Assembly: GCA_035627835.1 (NCBI GenBank) | Contig: DASPKX010000028.1 | Location: forward strand, 1 to 33,473 | Source: DASPKX01 sp035627835 | GTDB taxonomy: Bacteria > Verrucomicrobiota > Verrucomicrobiia > Limisphaerales > SXQI01 | Reading direction: 5' to 3' | DNA length: 33,473 bases | In this document: in pieces, positions 8,176 through 15,325 of the stretch | Numbering within the stretch: position 1 is the stretch's first letter | Layout: every line of letters begins with the position of its first letter | Program-made: the position numbers and the translations under genes | The notes under the pieces: generated by a model | Database searches by the model: none | What the model saw: the letters and a program-made list of their open reading frames with translations, nothing else | What the model was told of the DNA's origin: nothing

Positions 8176-8200
8176 AGCCCACGAGCGAGCCTCGTGGGCT
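8176..8200 (+). terminator. perfect 10-bp hairpin after the BON lipoprotein gene
   Basis: AGCCCACGAG (8176-8185) pairs exactly with CTCGTGGGCT (8191-8200) around a 5-base loop, 35 bases after the BON gene stop. There is no strong T-run afterwards, so it could be an imperfect terminator or an mRNA processing/attenuation hairpin before the small gene at 8232. Confidence 0.55.
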
Positions 8201-8231
8201 TACGCTTTCAACAGAGAACGAGGAAGGACTT

Positions 8232-8384
8232 ATGAACGAGAACAAGAACAAGGACCAAAAGTTTCGGCAGGACACACCCAAGACCCAACAAGGCGGGAAT
8301 CCTCGCCAGCACGATGACCCGAGCCATGACGAGCACAACGACCAGAATCGGGTCAATCAGTACGGCCAGGAACACGCTGGCTAA
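8232..8384 (+). CDS. 50-residue highly hydrophilic small protein
   Basis: An ATG at 8232, preceded by AGGAAGG five bases upstream, opens a 50-codon frame ending in TAA at 8382-8384. The product begins MNENKNKDQKFRQDTPK and ends NQYGQEHAG. It is made almost wholly of Asn, Gln, Asp, Glu, Lys, His and Gly, with no hydrophobic segment, so it should be disordered and soluble. It sits between two strong hairpins, which suggests its own short transcript or a tail of the BON-lipoprotein transcript. The composition resembles small stress or desiccation-type proteins (KGG-like), but no family can be assigned. It could be a chance frame; the ribosome-binding site, flanking hairpins and coherent composition argue against that. 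Confidence 0.65.
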   Translation: MNENKNKDQKFRQDTPKTQQGGNPRQHDDPSHDEHNDQNRVNQYGQEHAG

Positions 8385-8440
8385 GTAGTTTTGCTGGGGC
8401 GGGACGCGTTGCACACGCACTCGCCACAGCCGTGCCGTTC

Positions 8441-8470
8441 GCGCTGCGGGATTGTCAAATCCCGCAGCGC
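8441..8470 (+). terminator. strong 13-bp hairpin, likely terminator of the small gene
   Basis: GCGCTGCGGGATT (8441-8453) pairs perfectly with AATCCCGCAGCGC (8458-8470) over a GTCA loop. The stem is very stable and sits 56 bases after the small-gene stop and 41 bases before the GspF-like start. The following bases contain only scattered Ts, so efficiency as an intrinsic terminator is uncertain. Confidence 0.65.
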
Positions 8471-8511
8471 AGCCTTGTCTTCACAACGAAGGTGGCTAGC
8501 GTGGAAAGCGC

Positions 8512-9522
8512 ATGCCACTCCTGATAACACCGGTATACCTTCAGAAGCGTGGGGATCTGTACGATCAGCTCGCGCGCACCTTGTCCGCTGGCATGCCGAT
8601 CATCCAAGTGATCGAAATGCTCAGTCGGAGCAACAGCTCAGACATCGCCAGAGCGCTGACTGCGGTTCATCAACGACTCCTCACAGGTCTTACGATCTCA
8701 GAAGCATTGCGGGCGCTCGACGGCTGGGCTCCTGAGATCGATATTGCGTTGATAGAAGCAGGCGAAAAAAGCGGCCGGTTGGATCAATGCTTCCGGATGC
8801 TGGCGGACTACTATTCCCAACGCGCCACGATGGGCCGGCAGATGCTCAATCAGCTCCTTTACCCTGCCTTCATGCTCCATTTCGCGATCCTGATCTTCCC
8901 GCCACAGATGCTTTCACGGCTGGTTTGGCAGGGTGAGGTTGGGCCGTTCCTCACGCAAAAACTGGTCGTGCTGGGGCTTCTTTACGGGGGCGCGCTTGTG
9001 TTCCTGATTGGGCTTCAGAATCAGCGGATGCACTTTTGGCGCAATTTGCTGGAGACGATCTCCCGCATGATTCCAATTTTGGGGAGCGCACGACGCGCCA
9101 TCGCTTTGGCGCGGTTGTCAGCGGCCTTGGAAGCGCTCGTCAGCGCAGGCCAGCCAATGGCGCGATGCTGGGAACTGGCGGCGCAAGCGAGCGGATCCTT
9201 GTTCTATGTGCGCGCGTCACAACCAGTGATCACCAGCGCGCTCGCAGGAGAACCGCCAGGAGAAGCATTGCAACGGAACACTGCCTTTCCCGAGATGTTC
9301 TCGAATTTGTATCGAACTGGCGAGATCAGCGGCGATCTGGATGGAACTTTGAGGCGGCTGAATGCTTACTACGCCGAGGAAGGCACACGAAAAATGCAGG
9401 CGCTCGCGCAATGGATTCCGCGCTTAATTTACCTCCTGATTCTGATCGGCATCGCCTACTTCATTATCTCCTTCTACATGGGCTATTTCAGCGGGATTTC
9501 TGATGCCATGCAGGGTTTTTGA
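8512..9522 (+). CDS. orphan GspF/PilC-like inner-membrane protein
   Basis: The 336-residue protein has two copies of the type II secretion F (T2SF) domain. The first is at about residues 14-130 (LARTLSAGMPI, IEAGEKSGRLDQ) and the second at about 195-320 (LSAALEALVSAGQPM, YRTGEISGDLDGTL), each followed by strong membrane helices. In type II secretion and type IV pilus machines this is the platform protein that the assembly ATPase acts on. It is shorter than the usual ~400 residues because the N-terminal cytoplasmic part is reduced. No ATPase, secretin, pilin or prepilin peptidase lies in the window, so its partners must be elsewhere. It converges on the propeller gene with a 3-base gap. Confidence 0.88.
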   Translation: MPLLITPVYLQKRGDLYDQLARTLSAGMPIIQVIEMLSRSNSSDIARALTAVHQRLLTGLTISEALRALDGWAPEIDIALIEAGEKSGRLDQCFRMLADYYSQRATMGRQMLNQLLYPAFMLHFAILIFPPQMLSRLVWQGEVGPFLTQKLVVLGLLYGGALVFLIGLQNQRMHFWRNLLETISRMIPILGSARRAIALARLSAALEALVSAGQPMARCWELAAQASGSLFYVRASQPVITSALAGEPPGEALQRNTAFPEMFSNLYRTGEISGDLDGTLRRLNAYYAEEGTRKMQALAQWIPRLIYLLILIGIAYFIISFYMGYFSGISDAMQGF

Positions 9523-9525
9523 AGG

Positions 9526-12507
9526 TCAGGGTAGCAGTTCGACGCGATAGAAGTGCTTCAGGAAGGCGGCCCCAGGATCGATGAATGTGCCGAAACTCGA
9601 GCTGGCGATCACACCACCGAGCACAGTCCAGCTAGAATCAACCTCATCCTTTGCCAAGATGCGATACCGGCCGCCGGGCCGTGCAGCCCACCCTAGTTGC
9701 ACCGCGCCAGTGTCGATATTCAGGACGAGCGCGGCCCTAAACGCTGAGCTGTCGGAAGAGGGATTCGACCCCGCCAATAGTTCGGCGGCATTGGAAAGCC
9801 CGTCTGCGTCAGGATCAGCGTTGGCGGTTTGTGCGAGGTCGTTGAAGTAAGCCACTTCCCAATTATCGGGAAGGCCGTCGTTGTCCGTGTCTCCGGCGCT
9901 GAGATCAAGAGCGAAGATATCCGCTGTGGCGTTGTTGTCGTGGGCTGTAAGTTTGGAGCTGGTGGAACTGAAAACGACTGTCTTCGAATCACCGGAAAAG
10001 ACCGGCAAGGCGTATCCGCCCAACTCATCGCCAGCGGCCGCGCCGAGGTCGATGACACGGCCATCAACGGTGTTGAAGATCCAGACTCGCCAATCGCGGT
10101 TCGTTTCTCCTGCAAAAGTGCGCGTTCCACGCGCAGCGACGAACTCGCCATTGGGGCTTATGGACCAAGCGGTGAAAAGGTCGTTAGTGGCGCCGCCGGG
10201 AACGGAAAGAGTGTTCGTTTGCCCGGAGGCAAGATTACGGAGCCGGAGTTTCCGCACGCCACGATTCAATGGCTCGGAGCCATGAACGAGGAGATCGCCA
10301 TTGTCGCTGAATTCCAGGGAATCAGCGCCAATGGCCTCTTCGAGGAGTGTCAGGGTTGCTGGTGAGACGGCGAGATTGACCTTCGAGAGATTCGGCCCGC
10401 CTGTCGTGCGAGTGGCAAACATTTCTCCCCGGCTGGTGATGCTTAAGGTGCTTCCAGCGCCTAGAAGTGTAAATTGATTCGAAGAGCCGTCCTGCAGGTT
10501 CATAGTGATGAACTGGCTGCTCGGCCGCGGGATCAGCAGGTAGTTCCCGCCTCTGCTCAGGGCTGCAGCGGGAAGCGGCGAGGGATTGGGAGGGACTATG
10601 GCTACGCCATCCGTCCTTACAAGCGCCGAGGTGTAGCCAGCGCCCGAAACACCGTAAGTTATCAGCACTGCGGAATCGTCGTAGGTCCATTGAATCCGCA
10701 CTGGCATCCCTCCCCAGTAGCGAACGCTGCCAAGGAACCTCGGCTCCGCTTTTGCAATCGGACTGATAAAAACCCCGTAATTCGTTCCAAGTGTCGGATG
10801 CCAATTCGTGCCGCTGGCCAGAAAGGCAACTTGCGTCGCGTCACGGCTGAGCACAGGAAAAACGGCTGAAATCGGCTGGCCATTTGTGGCATGCGCGCTG
10901 AGCAGGCGAGTCTGCCCAGTCGCACGTTCGTGAACAAAGACATCCCACGAGCCGTTGGTGTCGCCGTGCACGAGATCACTGGCAAGGCTCGTGAATACAA
11001 TCACGGAAGCATTGGAATTCACGCCCCCTGGATGAATCCGACTTAAACCGTTTGCGGTGATGTTTGTGAACCCATTGCGGTTTGTGGTGAGGATATGACT
11101 GCCGTTCGTGGACGTGAGGTAAACATCATGACGGTCATTGCGGTCGCCTGCGCTCAACATACCTGCGGTATCACCAGCAACAACATAGCCGTCACGGCTT
11201 AGGACGGGCCACTCGGCCTCTGCTTCAGCGTTCACGCTGATTGAGGCCAGGACAATCTGTTCCCCCGTGGCCAAGTCTCTGCGAAAGAGTTTTCGAGATT
11301 GGCCGGTGTCATCGCCGGTGACGGCGGGAACCGCCGTGCTGAAAACAATGGCTTTGTCTTGCTCCACAAAAGCCATGTCGCGAAATAGATTTGTAAGGAC
11401 CGTCAGCGTTGGTGTCGGCGCTATGATCTGGATGTCTTTCCCCTGCTCCCAAAGCGCGAGACCTCGCGTGCTGACGAACAGGAATTTCGTCCCGTCACTT
11501 GCGGCAGCCATGCTGGGCCGGGCGTCGTCACTTCCATTGAACTTGCCATCCTTGAGGATGAGTTCGGCTCGCTCCGTGAGCAGGTCGAGGCGCACCAGAT
11601 ACCGGTCGAAAGTATCGATTCGGGCGAAGACTGAATTGCCATCTCCGGACAAGTGCGCATCCCGCAGAGTCATGAGCCCGACCGCTGCGTTCGTGCTGAC
11701 GACTGAAAATAATTTATCGAGAGCCACGGGAGAATTTGATTCTCCAGGTTTAATGATATGAACACGCCCGAGCACATTGACCGTGAACTCAAGGAATAAA
11801 GGGCCGGTCCTTGGCGGAGGGTCATAATAGAAGCGGTGTGGAAGTCCGTAAGAAGGGGTTCTCACCGCAATCATGACAACCTCGCCCTTGGCGCTCACCA
11901 TCACATTTGTTGTCGGCAAGCGTGCTCCGGACGCATCCAGGTTCAGGAGCAGGTTAGTTTTCTGCTCACGATCATAACGAATAAACTGCCCGAACAGCTC
12001 GCCTGGGCTAGCGGGCTCCTGATAGAAACAGAACCGGCCGTCTGAAGAGATGTTGAAGTCGAAACCAACATCGACTCCGTGACCGGAATTTACCTGAGTG
12101 ACGACATTCGAAAACGAGTCGTGCAGGAAGATGTCGAAATTATTGTTCGTGTCGCCTGGCGAAAGGTCGGAAGCCGCTGTGATGTAGGCGATGAAGCGGC
12201 CGGTCTCGTCCATCTTGGCGTCCATAATGTGCTCGTTCGGCCCCGTGCCGTTCGTGCTCTGGCTAATCAGGAGGATGTTGGTTGTGGCCAGATCGGCTAG
12301 GTAAAGGTTCAAAACGGAGCGGCTGGTGGCGTTGGTGACCAGGCCGGGCGCGCTGCTGACGAATAGGAGTTTTGAGCCGTCGGCGCTTAACTGGAGGGCT
12401 GTCGATTCGCCCGGACCCGTCAGGCTTGGGAGCACTGATCTTGAGATCGGCTCAAGCGCGGAGATGGTCCACGTTGCGAATAGGATGAAGACGAGCAGGA
12501 GCCGCAT
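9526..12507 (-). CDS. secreted PD40/WD40-like beta-propeller protein with calcium-binding repeats
   Basis: This 993-residue protein has a signal peptide (RLLLVFILFATWTISA). A long series of TolB/PD40-type blades follows, in which phrases such as LSADGSKLLFVSS, SDGRFCFYQ, LSRDGYVVAGDTA and FSGDSKTVVFSS recur. Two calcium-binding DxDxDG loops occur near the end (DTDNDG at 873-878 and DPDADG at 898-903). They lead into a final ~75-residue beta module ending HFYRVELLP. Such C-terminal modules are common on secreted Verrucomicrobia proteins. No catalytic residues are seen; it may bind a ligand or act as a surface/extracellular scaffold. It appears monocistronic. Confidence 0.85.
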   Translation of the reverse strand: MRLLLVFILFATWTISALEPISRSVLPSLTGPGESTALQLSADGSKLLFVSSAPGLVTNATSRSVLNLYLADLATTNILLISQSTNGTGPNEHIMDAKMDETGRFIAYITAASDLSPGDTNNNFDIFLHDSFSNVVTQVNSGHGVDVGFDFNISSDGRFCFYQEPASPGELFGQFIRYDREQKTNLLLNLDASGARLPTTNVMVSAKGEVVMIAVRTPSYGLPHRFYYDPPPRTGPLFLEFTVNVLGRVHIIKPGESNSPVALDKLFSVVSTNAAVGLMTLRDAHLSGDGNSVFARIDTFDRYLVRLDLLTERAELILKDGKFNGSDDARPSMAAASDGTKFLFVSTRGLALWEQGKDIQIIAPTPTLTVLTNLFRDMAFVEQDKAIVFSTAVPAVTGDDTGQSRKLFRRDLATGEQIVLASISVNAEAEAEWPVLSRDGYVVAGDTAGMLSAGDRNDRHDVYLTSTNGSHILTTNRNGFTNITANGLSRIHPGGVNSNASVIVFTSLASDLVHGDTNGSWDVFVHERATGQTRLLSAHATNGQPISAVFPVLSRDATQVAFLASGTNWHPTLGTNYGVFISPIAKAEPRFLGSVRYWGGMPVRIQWTYDDSAVLITYGVSGAGYTSALVRTDGVAIVPPNPSPLPAAALSRGGNYLLIPRPSSQFITMNLQDGSSNQFTLLGAGSTLSITSRGEMFATRTTGGPNLSKVNLAVSPATLTLLEEAIGADSLEFSDNGDLLVHGSEPLNRGVRKLRLRNLASGQTNTLSVPGGATNDLFTAWSISPNGEFVAARGTRTFAGETNRDWRVWIFNTVDGRVIDLGAAAGDELGGYALPVFSGDSKTVVFSSTSSKLTAHDNNATADIFALDLSAGDTDNDGLPDNWEVAYFNDLAQTANADPDADGLSNAAELLAGSNPSSDSSAFRAALVLNIDTGAVQLGWAARPGGRYRILAKDEVDSSWTVLGGVIASSSFGTFIDPGAAFLKHFYRVELLP

Positions 12508-12593
12508 AGGTGCCTTTAAAGCTGTCCAGAAGGATTAGCGGGGCTGCTGAAAGTTGGCGAGGGAATTCGGGGCCAAGCAAGGCCAACCGATCC

Positions 12594-12615
12594 GCCAGAT
12601 TGCGCAGATTTTCGC
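12594..12615. repeat. dispersed GCAGATTTTCGC repeat copy
   Basis: GCAGATTTTCGC at 12604-12615 is the exact reverse complement of the word at 84-95, and it is preceded by a second partial CAGATTGC unit. It lies in the 266-base gap 12508-12773, upstream of the propeller gene and downstream of the M48-like gene. The rest of that gap shows no hairpin terminator and no supported gene. Confidence 0.45.
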
Positions 12616-12773
12616 TGAGTAAGTGGCAGGAACAAAGGGGCACGCCAAGCAGGGCGCCGGTCACGGACCGACCCACGATCTAACGAGCACCAGATGGGGC
12701 GGCAGGAATTTGTGTTGCCGAGAGGGAGGAACCAATAATGAGCCTCCTGACGTCGGGCTGCTACAGTTGGAGA

Positions 12774-13622
12774 TTAATCGCGGCCGGCGAAGAAGTCTTT
12801 TTGGACTTTCTCGAGGTCTTTCTTTAGGCGGGAAAACTTGGCGGTGTTCGGCAGGAAATAGGGCGCCCAAGCGGGACGAGTTTCCATTTTTTCGAACGCT
12901 TCGAAGAAAGGGATGACGCCTTCAATGGTGCAGCCGGCGTCCAAGGCGTTGCGCGCGCCTTTCAAAAGCGCTTCGCGCCATTCTTCTTCGCTGAGAAGGC
13001 TGTTGATGGGGATTGTCTTTCCATCTTTGTCCTGAAGGCGGTCTTTGTATTTCTCGTAATGGCCGAGGTAGTGGTGGGCGAGCTTAATGCCCACAACCAT
13101 CCCGACGATGGAGTTAAAGTTGCTGAGCTGCTCGTTGAGCATGTCATCGGTCCAGTAGGCTGGGTTGGTGTCGCCGGGCAAGGGCTTCAGCTCCATTTCG
13201 CCAGTTTCTTGCGCGAGGCTCATCACGTATTTGTCGAAGAAGCCTTTTTGTTTGCGATCGATGGCTTTGGCGTGGGCGACGTGGTTGACGAGGTCGATGA
13301 AGCCAGCAGAGATCCAGACGCCGCGGATGGGTGGGTTGGGATCGTCTGGGTAATAGAGCAGCTTCACGAACGGCATCAGGTCGGTCTCGATGGAGATCGG
13401 CTGGGCGGAAATGGTGTCGCGCTTGTCTTTCTTGAGGCCGGTGTAGAGGTCGCGGCCAAGCTTCATGATGCTGGAGTAGCCTGATTTGTAAACGAGGCCA
13501 TCCGGGCTGTTGGGTTGGGCGCGGAGTTCGGTGGTCCAGCATAGCGGCGCCAACAGGAGGAGAAAGAGGCCGACGCGCCGAGGGAAGGCAGCAGCGAAGG
13601 GGTTGGTTAGGGAACCGAGCAT
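12774..13622 (-). CDS. secreted M48-like protein with degenerate active site, function unknown
   Basis: This is a 282-residue protein with an N-terminal signal peptide (RR then a hydrophobic VGLFLLLLAPLCW, likely cut after LRA). The region IKLAHHYLGH (179-188) lines up with the HELAHxxxGH helix of gluzincin peptidases, but the first histidine and catalytic glutamate are I179 and K180. The later stretch EEEWREALLKGARNALDAG and IPFFEAFEKM resembles the ExxAD-to-FFE helices of M48 peptidases, again with altered ligands. I infer a non-catalytic relative; distant similarity by eye only. A start at 13679 is possible but would put 35 residues before the hydrophobic core. It is the last gene of the rpoD-apt-OGG-ComB string. 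Confidence 0.7.
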   Translation of the reverse strand: MLGSLTNPFAAAFPRRVGLFLLLLAPLCWTTELRAQPNSPDGLVYKSGYSSIMKLGRDLYTGLKKDKRDTISAQPISIETDLMPFVKLLYYPDDPNPPIRGVWISAGFIDLVNHVAHAKAIDRKQKGFFDKYVMSLAQETGEMELKPLPGDTNPAYWTDDMLNEQLSNFNSIVGMVVGIKLAHHYLGHYEKYKDRLQDKDGKTIPINSLLSEEEWREALLKGARNALDAGCTIEGVIPFFEAFEKMETRPAWAPYFLPNTAKFSRLKKDLEKVQKDFFAGRD

Positions 13623-13694
13623 ACGCAGAGGGTTAACGGAACCGCACATGAGCGTCAATGCAAGGTGAAAGGGGGGCATAGGCCATTGGGATTA

Positions 13695-14456
13695 CTATGC
13701 GAAGCGACGGACGACGCCGTCTCCATCCATGCGCGCCAGCAAGGGGAAGGTGTTCCAGTGGAGGCAATAGGAGACGTCTTCGCGGAGTTCAGGAATTCCG
13801 AGGAGACGGCGGCCGTTGCGGGCGTGGGACATGCCGCTGACGAGATCGTGCTCGCGGGCCCAATAGACGTCGCGCGCGATGTGGGCCGAATCGGCGACGT
13901 GGCCTTGCTCATAGGCGCTCCAAAGCAGATGGACGAGCGCGCCGGCGGCGAGAGTGTCCTCATAAGAAGCTTCGTCCTCGGTGCCACTGCAGATGAGGAT
14001 GAGATTGGCGGGCGGATGCTCCAGGAGATGCTCGGCGAGGCGCTTCATGTTCAGGAACGAGCCGACCAGAATTTGGCCAGCGCTGGAGCAGGAACGAAGG
14101 GCGCGGGTGCCGTTGGTCGTGGTGGTGATGATGGTTTTGCCAAGCACGTGCGCGGAGGCGTATTCGCGCGGGGAGTTGCCGAAGTGAAAGTCCACTCCCC
14201 CACTCTGGCCGGCTGTGATCCGAAAGCCTTGGCGCTCGCCACCGAGGAGGTAGTGAGGATTGGCGCGATGAAGCTCGACCGCCTCAGAGATTTCCATAAC
14301 GGGCACGAGCCCGGCGGCGCCATGACCGAGAGCGGTGATCATCACGCTGGTGGCCCGCAGGATATCGAAAACCACGCAGACGCTGCCTTGAAGGCGCTCT
14401 GGAGTGAGCGCCGTTTGCTCAGCGGGCGCTAACAGAACTTCCAATCTCGTGCTCAT
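13695..14456 (-). CDS. comB: 2-phosphosulfolactate phosphatase family protein (ComB-like)
   Basis: This 253-residue protein carries ComB family blocks: VVFDILRATSVMITAL (28-43), FGNSPREYA (92-100), TTTNGTRAL (112-120), and LICSGTEDEASYEDTLAAG. Characterised ComB removes phosphate from 2-phosphosulfolactate to give sulfolactate in methanogen coenzyme M synthesis; it is magnesium-dependent. Many bacteria have ComB without the rest of that pathway, and none of comA, comC, comD or comE is here, so the true substrate in this organism is open. The ATG overlaps the stop of the DNA glycosylase gene by four bases, showing co-translation. Length is normal for the family. Confidence 0.88.
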   Translation of the reverse strand: MSTRLEVLLAPAEQTALTPERLQGSVCVVFDILRATSVMITALGHGAAGLVPVMEISEAVELHRANPHYLLGGERQGFRITAGQSGGVDFHFGNSPREYASAHVLGKTIITTTTNGTRALRSCSSAGQILVGSFLNMKRLAEHLLEHPPANLILICSGTEDEASYEDTLAAGALVHLLWSAYEQGHVADSAHIARDVYWAREHDLVSGMSHARNGRRLLGIPELREDVSYCLHWNTFPLLARMDGDGVVRRFA

Positions 14457-15325
14457 GCGGGTTTCTGTTGTTGAGGTCGAACGACGCGCATGTAGTGAAA
14501 CAGATATTGCTGCGCATAGCCAGCATGGGGCCCAAAATGCTCTTCGGTAAACCGGAGCAGGCGCTTAAGGGGAACTTTGCGGTTTCGGAAGTAAAGCTGG
14601 CAGAGGGCTTTGATGACCCAGACATCGACTGGGAAAGCTTTTTGGAAGCCGAACGCGAAGAGGAGGACGCAATCCGCAATTTTGCGGCCAACCCCCGGGA
14701 GGCGAAGGAGTTGCTCGCGGGCAGCCTCGAGAGGCATTGCGTAAAGGCTGGTAAGGTCGATTTGACCGCTTGCAATCATTTGCGCGGACCCGTGGAGGTA
14801 GGGGGCGCGGAACCCCATCTTGCAGGCGCGCAGTTCCTGCTCGGTCGCCGCAGCTATCGTTGCTGCTGAGGGAAAGGAATTTGCGGGTTCGTGGCCTGGC
14901 GGAACAAAGACCGATTCCCCAAAGCATTGGCAAACAGACGCAACGATCTGGCGGATTTGAACAATTTGTTTGGTGGACGAAAGGATGAAGGAAGCGAGGC
15001 ATTCCCATGGATCCTGCTGGAGCAAGCGGAGGCCGCGACACGCTCGAACGGCTTCGGTCAATTGGGCGTCAGGAGGAAGGGTTTTGAGCACTGCTGCAAG
15101 GTCCACGTTGGTTTGCAGGTAGGTTTCGAGCCAATGCCAATCGCGTTGCGGTGTCGCGCAAGTGGCGTGAATACCATCGGGTTCCTGGCGCAAGGAAACC
15201 CAGCGCTCGTGAATAACGGCTTCCCATGCGCCACTGCTCGATTGCGTCCAACGAAAGGCTTGGCCGGAGGTGAGCGTGCTCGCGAGGTCGTAATCAGCGA
15301 CGTAGAGCTTGGTCGTGCGGCTCAC
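14453..15325 (-). CDS. OGG1-type 8-oxoguanine DNA glycosylase
   Basis: The 290-residue protein is a helix-hairpin-helix GPD DNA glycosylase/lyase. The N-terminal OGG domain shows GQAFRW (21-26), equivalent to GQSFRW of human OGG1. The catalytic hairpin is RLPGVGRKIADCVLLFAFG with the nucleophile K215, followed by the essential aspartate D234 in FPVDVWV. This fits removal of 8-oxoguanine paired with C, with base excision followed by strand cleavage. It differs from MutM/Fpg, the commoner bacterial enzyme. Its start overlaps the PAP2-GT39 stop by four bases, and its stop overlaps the ComB start. I see no separate promoter. Confidence 0.92.
   Translation of the reverse strand: MSRTTKLYVADYDLASTLTSGQAFRWTQSSSGAWEAVIHERWVSLRQEPDGIHATCATPQRDWHWLETYLQTNVDLAAVLKTLPPDAQLTEAVRACRGLRLLQQDPWECLASFILSSTKQIVQIRQIVASVCQCFGESVFVPPGHEPANSFPSAATIAAATEQELRACKMGFRAPYLHGSAQMIASGQIDLTSLYAMPLEAAREQLLRLPGVGRKIADCVLLFAFGFQKAFPVDVWVIKALCQLYFRNRKVPLKRLLRFTEEHFGPHAGYAQQYLFHYMRVVRPQQQKPA

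Noticed and set aside
12738..12827. 29-codon plus-strand frame with a strong GGGAGGA site
   Set aside because: It overlaps the 3-prime end of the M48-like gene antisense, is very short, and has no coherent composition; the Shine-Dalgarno match alone is not enough.
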